NCBI GenBank assembly: GCA_030142905.1
Contig: JASJOG010000062.1
Coordinates: 920,001 to 984,000 of the forward strand
Origin: Heliopora coerulea
Taxonomy: Eukaryota > Cnidaria > Anthozoa > Scleralcyonacea > Helioporidae
Length of the DNA stretch: 64,000 nt
Direction of reading: 5' to 3'
The position numbers and the translations under genes are program-made. Shown here one piece after another: positions 1-12,000 of this stretch (position 1 is its first letter; each line of letters starts with the position of its first letter). The notes beneath the pieces were generated by a model. It saw nothing but the letters and a program-made list of their open reading frames with translations, was not told the DNA's origin and did not search any database.

Positions 1-998
1 ATAGCTAATCCCACATAGATCCGACACGAATTTTTTACGTTACTTACGATAAGTATGTCTGTCTACAGATGGGTGGATGCAGTCCAGTGCAACTAGTTTC
101 CAGAAAGGAGTCAAAATTTAAAAACAGTGCGCAGTAAACTCTTTTAAAGTATCTTCAAACATTTCAAACATCATCTTTGGTATATTTTCAAATAGGCATT
201 TTGTCACGACGCTACACACAACAGTCTACACTCAACAGTTTGTCGTGTGACAAGTCAAATCTGGAGGTACGAAAACGTTTCGAACCTTCGAAGGTTTTTC
301 CGTTTTTGGAAGGTTCACACCACACCAATTTAACGCTACTGTTCTACCCATTTTTCATTATTGTGCGTTACAAAGGATGGATTAAGTGTCCCATTCAAAA
401 AAGGCTTAGGACTTTCCTTTAAATATCGTTTTGGTAAATCCAAAGGGAGGTCAAAAGAACAAATTATGAGTAAAATATCCAGCAGTACCGAACACTAAAC
501 TGTCTAAGAAGTTATTTATTACCCAGCTTTACCAATTTTTTTTTTAATTGCTAATTTCATCCTGAGGGATACCATTTTCACAAGAGCCTTACGGACATTT
601 TGCAGCATTCGTGAGCGAATAGTAAGCTGGGGTTGGGCTCATAAGTGAAACTAACATACGCGAGAAAGACAAATAAACTGGTTTTAAACAGAATGTTTTC
701 AATATATAGTGCAAATATCGCTGAATATTTGTACTTATTAATCGCGCTATTTGCATTCATCCAAACACAAAATTGGATCCTAAAGCGACAGGATGACTCT
801 TTCGCCTCGCTTTCATGCCAAACTACTAACGACCATAATAACGACAATTAAACCTTTGGCTTCCGTCTTCAGTTTCTCCACTACTGATTAAGATTGATTG
901 CGGTTGCCCAGAACAAAATTATCAGACGTTAGCCACATAAATTTATCAGAGGCCATTAAAGTTGTTCCAATGGAATTATTACAATATTTATGATATAA
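1..998. other. Probable dynein intron sequence, no gene seen
   Basis: AT-rich sequence left of the Penelope insertion. No exon fitting the required phase (one base completing AGN after the 2919 donor) was recognised; short ORFs here look random. Confidence 0.5.
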
Positions 999-1113
999 TT
1001 TTATAAAATAATAGTTACCAGAGTTTTACCGGGCGGAAAGCGAAGTCGTAATATAAATATAAGAGCCCAGCTCAAAATTCTCACAGAAAGAGACATTGAT
1101 TAAAAATATATTT

Positions 1114-1154
1114 TACTGACGTTTCGTCGCTAGACGCGCGACATCTTCAGAGTA
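1114..1154 (-). ncRNA. Hammerhead ribozyme in Penelope arm (core intact)
   Basis: Minus strand has TACT, CTGAAGA, stem GTCGC/GCGAC, GAAA, then ACGTC and AGTA. This gives CUGANGA and GAAA cores, a 5-bp stem II, a 4-bp stem I (UACU/AGUA), a palindromic ACGU helix III and cleavage after GUC. Such short-helix-III type I ribozymes are known from Penelope-like elements. Confidence 0.75.
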
Positions 1155-2684
1155 GAAATAAATTCTGAGAGTTAGCATATTAAATTATATTTATATGGTA
1201 TAGGATAACGCAAAGCCAATGAGAAAAGAGGAAGGTGTGAGAACAGGAATCATTCAGAAACTTTTTCACAAATCGACACACTATTTAGACTTTTCGCATG
1301 TTCAGCTCCGTAGTCTCTTATGTTTTGCAGTATAGGATAACACAAAGCTAATGAGAAAAGAGGAAGGTGTGAGAACAGGAAATAGCGATGAGAAAAGAGG
1401 TATAAATCAAAACAAGACAAGGGGAACAGAGCGGATGGTTTCATTGAGTTCGGGTTTAAGTTTAGAAATGAGAAGGCTTTCCCTAATTAACAATTCCGAA
1501 GCGGTATTGCAATAGGACATAATGGAAAAGTCGTCAAAGGTAATGGGGTGGCAAGTTGTTCTGGTGTGAGCTTGGATGGTAGAAAGAGAAGAACATGTCA
1601 GTTTCTTTCCACTCAAAGGTGAAATCCCCAAGTGTTCAGAGATTCGCGTGTGTAAATGGCGGCAAGTTTGGCCAAAATACAGAGCTCCGCAGCACTGACA
1701 CTTATATTTATAAACTACATGCGATCTCATTAACTTGGGCATGACGTCTTTGAATTGAAAAAAATCTGACAGACGCCTGCCTGGCTTAAAGACAATGCGA
1801 GGGTCGATGTCAGAAAACAAGAAGATAGAAGTTTGACCAACTGTGTACGGATCCATAGTGAGTGTGTACCGGTAAAAGGAAGACAGAAGTAAATGACTCG
1901 TTCATTAATGTTATCTAAAGGTAAAGAAACAGGAACGGAAAAAGTTTTATCCAGAAAAACGCTAAGGCAATGTTCAAACAATGCTGAGGGGTAACCGTTG
2001 CTAAGTAAAAGATTTTTAAGTTTCAATACTTCCAAATGAAAAACCTGATAGGACAAGCATATCTTAAAATACCTATCTAGTAAACAATAAACAAGATTGC
2101 GTTTAAATGAAAGGGGGATGAAGCTATCAAAATTAGTGAGAAGGCCGGTAAAAGTGGGTTTGCGGTAAACCGAAGTTGAGAAGCCATTACTACGTTCAAT
2201 GGAGACATCAAGGAAAGGAAGTGATCCGTTGGTTTCTAATTCACAACTAAAATTAATATTTTCATGTTTGCGGCTAAGACAATCTAAAAAAGGTTGGACA
2301 TGCTCTTGAGATCGAAAAATAATAAAACAGTCGTCAACATATCTACGAAAATAAAGGGGCTTAAAAGAGCTGGGACAGTTATCCAGCCAGTTTATCTCAT
2401 GATACGACAAAAAAATATTGGCGAACAAAGGACCAAGAGGCGAGCCCATGGCAACGCCATCGATCTGTTCGTATAGACATTCATTGAAAAGAAAATGACA
2501 ATTTTTAACTGCAAAACATAAGAGACTACGGAGCTGAACATGCGAAAAACCTAAATAGTGTGTCGATTTGTGAAAAAGTTTCTGAATGATTCCTGTTCTC
2601 ACACCTTCCTCTTTTCTCATTGGCTTTGCGTTATCCTATACCATATAAATATAATTTAATATGCTAACTCTCAGAATTTATTTC

Positions 2685-2725
2685 TACTCTAAAGATGTCG
2701 CGCGTCTAGCGACGAAACGTCAGTA
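2685..2725 (+). ncRNA. Hammerhead ribozyme copy with core mutation
   Basis: Inverted partner of the 1114-1154 ribozyme. The core reads CTAAAGA instead of CTGAAGA, losing the essential G of CUGA, so it is probably inactive. Stem II, GAAA and the stems I/III are unchanged. Confidence 0.65.
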
Positions 2726-2918
2726 AAATATATTTTTAATCAATGTCTCTTTCTGTGAGAATTTTGAGTTGGGCTCTCATTTTTATAAAATAATGTTTCC
2801 TGAATTTCTCCATAATCCCTTTCCCTGCTTAAAAAAACTCAACGCCTTACCCCAAATCCAGTATCAGTGATTGACCTAACAATCCTGACAGCATTGAAAT
2901 GGCTTTTGAATTTCTCAC

Positions 2919-3049
2919 CTGGACTCCCATAGATCTAGAATTTCCCGTAATAAGGCATGAGTGACGTAAAGATGTCGCTCCATGTAAGCTTTCGCCGCTG
3001 CCATGGACTCGTGCCAAGGAAAATACTCGCGACCTGCTGGTTCAATAAC
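2919..3049 (-). CDS. Dynein heavy chain exon (VIEPAGREYFPWHESM...)
   Basis: Encodes VIEPAGREYFPWHESMAAAK then AYMERHLYVTHALLREILDLWES, with acceptor tattag and donor gtgaga, phase 2. The PWH...A...ME..L...LLxLLDLW pattern is the start of the conserved dynein tail block. The following exon lies outside the window. Confidence 0.8.
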
Positions 3050-6000
3050 CTAATAAATAATTATGGTAAAAATTGAGCAAAAACCGTTGTGTCCGACCAC
3101 TTAACCCTTTACCAGGCAGACTTACAGGACGTCTCCCCTTTACGAGTAAAGTCGTCTGGCGTTAGCTGGAAAAGAATTGTCTGCCGTTGGGCAGTGAAAA
3201 ATTAATAAGTTTCCAAATGGCAACTGTGCCGAAAAGGTTTAAAGGAAGTGTTTTTTTACGATTATTATAGTTTAACTCTTTACCAGGTAGGATTTCTGGA
3301 GGTCCCCTCTTTTTAAGTAAAATCGTCTGGCGTTAGCCAAAGTAAAATTTTAATAGGTTTCCAAATGGCAACTGTCTCAGATAAAACTCTTTGCCAGTTA
3401 GGTTTTCAGGAGGTCTTCCCTTAACAAGTAAAATAGTCTGAGTTCAGCGAAAGCAAAAAAATCGTCTGTGGTTAGCCAAAGTAAAATCGACATGTTGCGA
3501 AATGGCAACTGTACGGAATAAAGCGTTAACACATGACTAGTTACATATATTTTTTCTATACTTCATAAATACGACAATAATTGTAGTCAATATGGTTTGG
3601 ATTCAGTAAATAGTGATAAAGATCTCCACCTCACCGACTTCAAAAAACGCACCGACCCATCAAAAGTTTACAGAAATTGTGTAAAATCGAGTTGACCATT
3701 AAGTCGCTGCTCTATAACCAGAAATCCGGCTAGGTAGGCTGTCCTCGTATTATTGTATACACCAGGATGACAATCACAAGACAAAAATTCGCTCGTGTGA
3801 TAGCGCCTTTTAACTAAAGCCGAAGAGATGTAATAATGACGAGGGTTACATGCGGGCACTGTACGGCATGCCCTTGACATCCCTACAATTCCGAATGAAG
3901 TGGTATTCACGAAGCAACATTGATAAGGAACTACATACTGTAACGTTAGCTTGCCCATCTTTGCCGCAAAAAAAATCAATTAAAAAATTCAATTTGTTGG
4001 AATTCTTGAAACGTTTTCGCGATTTTGTAAGTTGTTACGTTACCTGTGCAAGGGTGGCGACACGTGCAACTTTCCTCGCGCTCTGCCAATGCGGTAGTTT
4101 GTCAAAAAGTAACAACAGGTGGGTAGTCACGGATTGGCTTAAGCATAAGTTGCTTTTTCCTACCCCGAATTACCTTTTCGACCTAGTTTCTTTTTTTTTC
4201 TAATCCTGGTTCGTCTGTTCTTAAATGTAAGAGTAGTATTTTCACTAAAAATGTAATCTACTTAGCCACCCTTGTCCAACTTTTGGAATTTACTGTTCAT
4301 TTTGATTAACAGTTTTCGGCTCGTATCCGACTTTTTAAATTTTACTCTGGCTAAAGCCAGACGGTTTTAGTCGTTTAGGGGAGACGTAATGAAACCGAAA
4401 GGTTAAGGGTGTTAGGATGTATTCAATTTCTTGGACATTCATGTGTTAGTAAGAAAGATTAGAATCAATATAAATACCTATGGGTTTCACAGGGTAAAAA
4501 GTCTACTGCGACAACCTGTATATGCTATATCTTAATCACATAATCCATTGCCAGCAGAGAATTTGAAAAAATATAAGACAAAATATAATCCGAAGATAAA
4601 CACCTTGTAAATAACTCAAGATATGAACATTGTTCTTAAAGCTCAAATCCTTAATTATTTACCAAATGTTTATTTTCGGATTATGTTTTGTCTGATGACA
4701 TAACATCAATGAAAATGGAAAAATCCTAATTATTTTTATTTCTCTTGTAATTATTTAATAATCCTGAGTATAATTTTTAAGTTACATTATTTTTTAATTG
4801 TGGTGAGAATTTGCACTTCCTCACTCCAGAATATCTTCAAGAAATTTAAGAATGTTTACAAGGAGTCTGAGGTATCGACGTTCTCATGCGAAAAATGCCT
4901 TTATGGTGACGTCACTGTTACGCCATCATATATCATCAAACAAAAAACTTTGCCAACACATCCCATACGTACGTTATCTCGGTTACTTCATAAATCTATA
5001 ATCTCTATCGGAAGAACAGATGAGATCTCACCACAGTGCCTCAACTACAGTCCTTAGTTTACCTGCATTATGATAGTCTTCACTATCCCCTTTACTACAA
5101 ACGTAACAGTAAAAAAGAAAAGACAACCAACCAACCTGTTTCTTCATGTTTAAACCAAGTCTTTCTTGCTCCTCAGAATCAATGAGCACATAATCAAGAA
5201 TACTTCTTTTCAAGCTTTGTAAATAATCCTTTTCCATTTCCTACAAGGAAAACTTCATGAACTTTGTTGGGTAAGCATTATAAGATTGAACAAAAATGTT
5301 TACTACAACCTTAATGTGCTGTTTACCTCAAGAAATATTCTGAACGGAAGGTCTGAACGGAAGCTACGCATAACTGAACAGCATTCTTAGGTTAATTGTC
5401 ACTGCCTCACTGGCCATATCGAAGTGTATATGTATATCCAGTGTTGTGAGTAACTTAGTTACAAGCAGCTAGTTACACTAGAACAACTAGTGATCGCCTT
5501 TTTTTGAGGAACTGTAACTGTTTCTAGTTATTTTTCCACAAAAGGTTACTGTAATTGAAATTAGTCAAAAAATTTCCACACAAAAAGTATTTACAATTAT
5601 TTTAATTGTAACAAGTTATATAAGCGCCTGGTTTGCAATAATTTGTGGCGCTCAAACACACTCCCGTTCCACGTGATAAGTAATCAACCAGACGTCAGAA
5701 ACCGCGATTTTTTGGTCTTCGCTTCTCCTGCCAAGCGTCTTCGATAGAAGAGTTTTTGCTGGAATAGACTTCACTTCTCAACAAACCCTATTAAATCTTC
5801 TCCAAGATATAAATTTTTCAAAAGTGCTGTTATTTTTCTTAAAAAGATAATAACATCTACACAACAGCTAGAACATTGTTCGAGGACGCTTGCCAGAAAG
5901 ATCGTCCAGACGGCGGGGGCACAAAATTTGAGGACACAAACATCACTGGTAGCGACATTGAGTTGTTTCCCAACACAAAGTGTGCTGCTCTTCGTTCGTC

Positions 6001-9000
6001 CATACATTCGTTGGGAACTGGCGACTTCAATAACTGAATAAAGGAATTTACTTTTGTAACTATTAACTAATTTAGCAAAATAACACCGTGACTGTAACTA
6101 GTTAATTTTATCCAATTATAACTTTTACCAATAACTAGTTACATTCTCCTAATGTAACTGCATAATTATGTAACTGGTAACAAAGAAAATAAATAATTGT
6201 TACAACACTGTCGACATCTAACTCTATACCTATGTCGATATCTATGTCTTTATCTATGTATCTGTATCTGTATCTACATCTACATCTACAGTACATCCAC
6301 ATTTACATCTACATCTGTATCTGTATCTGCATCTGCATCTGTAACTGCATTTACATCTACATCTACATCCACATCCACATCCACATCCACATCCACATCC
6401 ACGTCCACGTCCACATCCACATCCACATCTACATCTACATCATCTACATCATCTACATCATCTACATCATCTACATCATCTACATCTACATCTACGTCTA
6501 CATCTACATCTACATCTACATCTACATCTACATCTAAATCTACGTCTACGTCTACATCTGTATCTGTACCTGCCTCTAAATCAATATTTACGTCTATTTC
6601 TATACCAACGTACGATAGTGAATCTGCCATATGTTATGTCACTGCAACAAACTAACTACGGTATAAAATGAAAGTGTCAGTCAACAACTAATACAATAAA
6701 CCAACGTTTTACACAGTACTGTACCTGTTACGCGCTGCAAACAAAAATAACTTGTTTCTAGAAGCATGTACATGTATTTGGGCTTACCAAAGTAAATTCT
6801 TTCAATATATCTGGAAAGCGTTTCCTTAGTTCTTCAGGAATAAAGGCATATGTTTGTTTAACCCATTCTTCAGACAGAGGAGCAACAACACTCGAATCGA
6901 TTGCCAGATGTACCAACACCCAATAACGCTCCAAACTTCGTGAATCGACTGGTGAAACTCCACGGGGTAAACCAAGTGTACTTTTAGAAGGAGCTGAAAA
7001 TTCCGTTTGCAAAACTTGCAACGTTTTGAAATCGTGGACAGTCTTATCTTCTGCAATCGATGCATCAAAACTTTGTTCGCTTTCCACTGGAGAATGATCC
7101 CGAGAGCTGAACACATCCTCGAAGAAATTTAGCGTTGTTTGTTCTAGTGCAACGCGACGTTTATTTCTAAAATTTAATCGCTTGTTCCATGTTTTGTCCG
7201 TCGTGCTCGCATAAAAATCCAACGCAGGTCTGTCAGACAGTTGACCCTCCAAAGTGGCAGACTTAGAGTACGTATGCCGGACATGCTTTGCAGGGAACAA
7301 CCTGTCTTCAGGAGCCTTGTTTGCCATAGCAGAGGATGAGTGTCGAATTCTTTTTTGGAACCGGTGGGATCCATTGTCATCAACAGAGCATTGCACCTTT
7401 TCGGCATAATTCTTCGCTTGTTTATCAATGTGTTGGGAGGACAATAAGAAAGTTTGCTTCTTATTCGTCCCTATTGCAAGACATTCAAGAAATTACTTAG
7501 TCAACTGTGTATGGATATATTCAGAAAAACTGTATGTTACTGTATGTTAGAATATAACTTGATCATAACTAGTGAAATTGATATTTCAACAAAACTTAAC
7601 GAGAAAAAAGAAGCAAGAAAGGGAGGAAGAATGGAAAAAAGGAGGAACAAAAGGAGAAATGAAACGTAGAAAGAGAGAAGGAAGGAAGAATGGACAGAAG
7701 AAAGGAAAGAAGGAAGGAAAGAAAGAAAGAAGGTAGGAAAGAATGTAGGAAGGAAGGCAGAAAGCAAAGAAGAAAGGAAGAAAGAAACGAAGAGAAGAAT
7801 AAAGGACGGACAGACAAACGAATGAACGGAAAAAGCAAAGAAAAAAGACTCACACTTCACGAAAGAAGAAAAAGCCTACAAGAAAAATGGTTAATGGAAC
7901 TAAAAATTTAAAAAGTACCGATTCGTAAAATCTATACACCAGCCACAATGATTTTCAAAATTCTTTCCCATAGTTCTGAGGTGAAAATCCAGGGAAAAAA
8001 ATACACAAGTATATCAAATTCTAAAGGTAAAGTCACAGGGACTAAAGCATTTTTTTAGAATTTACACTTCAGTTAGTGAACGGAAGAACAGCGATGAATA
8101 CTTTCTTATAAATGATGGCAGTTATTTGTAGTTATTTACATTCAAGTTTTAAAGAAAACAACACTCACCATGCTTTCCAGGATTTCTCCTTGTCTCAAAC
8201 AAAAGTGACGTACTTAAATTAGAGGCCGATGGTGTATAGTTATTTGCAATCGAGTCACTAGATAAGTTAAAAACAATGGTTGTTAACAGTGGCGAACGCA
8301 TGTGGGGAAGGCGTAGCGCCTCGGTGGCACTTCCTTGGGCGGCGACGCAAGTTTTGCCCTCGTGGTAAAAATTTAAGTTCAAAAAAACAAGCACCACATT
8401 AATTTCCTGTTTAGGATTTCAGATCTAACGTAGAGCTTTTGTTTTTGTCAAATCAGTGGCCAATCCAAGTGCTACAAAACTGTATGAGTTTGTTCAGTGG
8501 CTTAGCCAGAGGGTGGGCAGGTTGGACAACTTGTCCATCTGGGAAAATAATTCAGGAAAAATTGTAAAGAAAGGAAAGAAGGAAGGAAGGAAGGAAGGAA
8601 GGAAGGAAGGAAGGAAGGAAGGAGTGTATGGATTGGGAGTAAGTGAACAATGGAATTTAAGAAGCAAGATAGTAAGTGAATTTAGAAAGACAAAAAGGGT
8701 TTTAGGAAGAATGGGAGACATTAAGAAAGGGAGGGGTTTGGGAAAGAAAAGATTTTGGAAAGAAGGGATTTAGGAAAAAAGGAATTTAGGAAAAAAAGGG
8801 ATTTAGGAAGGAATGGATTTGGGAAGGAATGAACTTACTATGAAGGGATTTAGGAAGAAAAGCAAGACTTCCAGAAAGAAAATGATTGAGGAAAGATTAT
8901 AGGACTTTGGTGGAAGGACTTAGAAAGTTACTTGAAAAGGATAGTAGTCACAAAGAAAAGGATATAGCAAGAAGACATTTAGGAAAAAGATGATTTAGTA

Positions 9001-12000
9001 AGTTTAAGTAGGAAAGGATTTAAGAAAGAAGGAGGAAATTTACAAATCTTCGAAGCAATTTAGCAAAAATCAAGGGAAAAGGCTAGAAAGGAGGATTTAG
9101 GAAATTTTAGAAGTTTGCCAACTAGGTCTTTAAAGCTGGCTATGCTAATGAGCATGCAGGGTGAGAATAACCACCCTCTTTACAAAGCAATAAAGATAAA
9201 AGTTGCCTGTTGTAAGTTCAACTTCAATCTTTTAAGATATCTAATAGTGGATGATTTTCAAATTCAAAGATTTGCAATATGCTACAAAAAGTTGTTAACT
9301 TTTCCAGCCATTTCAGGGACTCAGTATTTTAAGTCTACAATGTGAAAATTTCTTGTATATCAACATAATAAATTACATGCATGGTGTTTAATATGGTTGA
9401 TGTACAAGTGGTAATGAGGTTATAAGAAAGCAATATATATATTATAAAACACATGTTTGATGACACATTCACACAGCATATTAAGTAGCTCCACACTTGA
9501 GATATCGTGATGAATGTTTTGCCAAACATACGTGGATTGTCTAATTATTTATTTTTCTCAAAATCTTCTAGGTGTAAGGTAGTCCTTTGGGAAGGGAAGA
9601 GTGGTACAAGGAAAAACAAATACTTCTCATCCTAATAGGATATTATCCCACCAGCACAACAGGATCTTATAGAAAACTCTGTATTTAACTCACAACTGGG
9701 TACTTCACTGTTATCAAAAATACACTAAATTAAATCAAATATTTTAATATTCAGTCCAGTGTTCAAACATTTAAGTTCTTATTTGAGGAAACCTTCATTC
9801 AGTGGCAAAGTTGAAAGATACACACCTCACATGTCTGTGGTACTTCTTCTCTTTACTTGGGGAGGCCTTAGTATAAGCACCAGGCTCAACAATTCGTGGT
9901 TTCTCACTGAAAGCAGGCTAAAGGAAATAAATACAGTCACTAAACACATTCCAGACCTGCATATTTAATGCATTAGCCCAGTATCAATCCCTGCTGGCAG
10001 CACAATAAATACAGAGTGTATCATTGGTGATATGACAATTTGAAATCATAAATTTTTTATCAATGTTACAGCAGTTTTAACATTAGACTGTGTGAAGATA
10101 TGGCTATTGTCCTATTCTATTACACCTTTTGAAGTGATGTGTACCAACTTATGTGATATTATAGCAATGTGTTATGTCAGTGCTGCTATTTTATCACCTT
10201 TGTTTTAATTTTGTTGTGTAATGTGATTAATGTCATTTCATGTAAACAGGAATTATGTGAACTAGAAGCTAGTAATGTACATGTCACTGTCATGACTTTA
10301 CATCAAATCAGGATTGTGACAGGCTAACAAGACCTTAACAATATATTCACTATGGAGTCATTCAAAATCATTCTTGTCAAGTAAACACATTAGCTAATCT
10401 TGATCCCCACAAAAGTGACTGTTACATTTCTTTATCAAAGAACTGCATCAATATAAAGCTGAGATCTTTTATGCACCTGTAATGATCCTGGTGGCTAGTT
10501 TTAATTGATTTTATAGCTTCAGCCAATTATCCATAAAATTTTATCAACCACTGTCATATGACATCAAATTATAGTTTCACCATGCTTTTTGCTAGGAATG
10601 GTATTTATAGTTAATATATATTGCAACTAATACCTAATAATAATAAACATTGATATATAATATAGTAAAATATAATCACTGAAGAATATGAAGAATAGCA
10701 AGGCTCCTGGACCATCTGGAGTTGCCAGCAACCCATTGAAGGGAGCTGGAGTGACACAGGTGAAGGAGCTTACAAAAGTGTATGAAAGAATCAAAGAGGA
10801 AGAGAGGCTGCCAGAACAGTGGGGAGAGATTTAAGGAAAGGGGGATGCCTTGATGTGTGATAAGTATAGGGGAGTAAGACTTATGAGCATAGCATGAAGG
10901 TGTGGGAGAAGGCCCTGGAGGGAAGATTAAGAGAGATTGTGGAGATTGATGAAAATCAGTTTGGCTTTCAGCAGGGGAAGTCAACAGTGGATGCCATCTT
11001 TGTTATGAGACAACTACAGGAAAGGTATAATGGGAAAAAGTAGGAGCAATTCCATATTTTTATGGACTTGGAAAAGGCCTTTGACAGAGTGCCAAGGGAA
11101 GCAATTGTATGGGCAATGAGGAGACAAAATGTGCCAGAACAACTTATAACACTGGCGATGGCACTGTATGCAAACTCAAGATCAAAGGTGAAGGCACTGG
11201 CAGGAACATCGGAGGAGTTTAAGATAGGAGTTGGGGTACATCAAGGTTCTGCAGAGAGTCCCCTGTTGTTTGTGGTGGTGATGCAGGAGGTAACATTGAA
11301 GGATGTGAGAGGTGAAAATCTGTGTGATATTGTTATATGCAGATGACCTAGTGATAACAGCCGACTCAGAGGAGCAGGTTGTCAGGAGGTTTAATGAGTG
11401 GAAAAGGGAGTTGGAAACAAGAGGTTTGAAGGTGAATATGGACAAGATAAAAATAATAGTAGTGGGAAGGGAGCCAGCAGTGAGACCACGAAGAGGCAGA
11501 TATCCACATGGAGTTTGTGGGGAGAGGGTTGGAGTGAACTCAGTCTGGTGCCAGGGATGTTCAAGGTGGTGCCATAAGAGATGTTCAGGACTCAGGAATG
11601 TGAACAGAGCAGGAGATAACTATAGGTGTGCACCTTGTGTCAGGGGTCCTGTGGCAATGCCACGGGAGGTGGTAGTTAAGGGTGGTATGCTGGATGTGGT
11701 AAACAGCTTTTGTTATCTGGGTGATGCCATGAGTTGTGTAGGTGGAGCAGAGGTGGCTGTCAGGGCAAGGATAGCCAGTGCCTGGAGGAAGTGGAGGGAC
11801 TTGGTGAGCTTGTTGGTAAGTCAGAATGTACCCTTGGTCAACTGGGCTAGGGTTTACTGTACCTGTGTGAGGCTGGTGCTGTTATATGCTGCTGAGAATT
11901 GGGTACTGACAGGAAAGCTGGAGGGACTTTTGGTGAGGTGTTATCATCATAGAATGTTGAGATACATGGCTGAGGTGAAATGACAAGATAGAGTGTAAGA

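Larger units (their letters stand above)
1013..2780 (-). mobile_element. Penelope-like retroelement (RT plus GIY-YIG) with inverted arms
   Basis: On the minus strand a reverse transcriptase frame (2620-1730) shows DGVAMGSPLGPLFANIF and the catalytic RRYVDDCFIIF. An overlapping frame (1856-1407) codes for a GIY-YIG nuclease (ALYFGQTCRHLHTRISEHL), so a frameshift separates them. The sequence 1062-1331 is repeated inverted at 2518-2777. A second direct copy of a 50-bp piece starts at 1331. An identical 14-bp repeat flanks the whole at 999-1012 and 2781-2794. The element lies in the dynein gene, left of its last visible exon. Confidence 0.88.

Noticed and set aside
578..847. Next dynein exon (SLLFAHECCKMS, minus strand)
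   Set aside because: The phase would fit, but the peptide does not resemble the expected dynein sequence after LDLWES and the match is short.
3102..3530. CRISPR-like array
   Set aside because: Units are long, diverged, lack regular spacers, and the same repeat is dispersed elsewhere in a eukaryotic genome.
6286..6655. Long ORFs on both strands (Asp-Val, Ser-Thr, Tyr-Ile repeats)
   Set aside because: They are translations of a hexamer microsatellite, with no splice or start context.
7537..7911. Ser/Phe/Leu-rich and Lys/Arg-rich ORFs
   Set aside because: Artefacts of a GAAA/GGAA purine tract.
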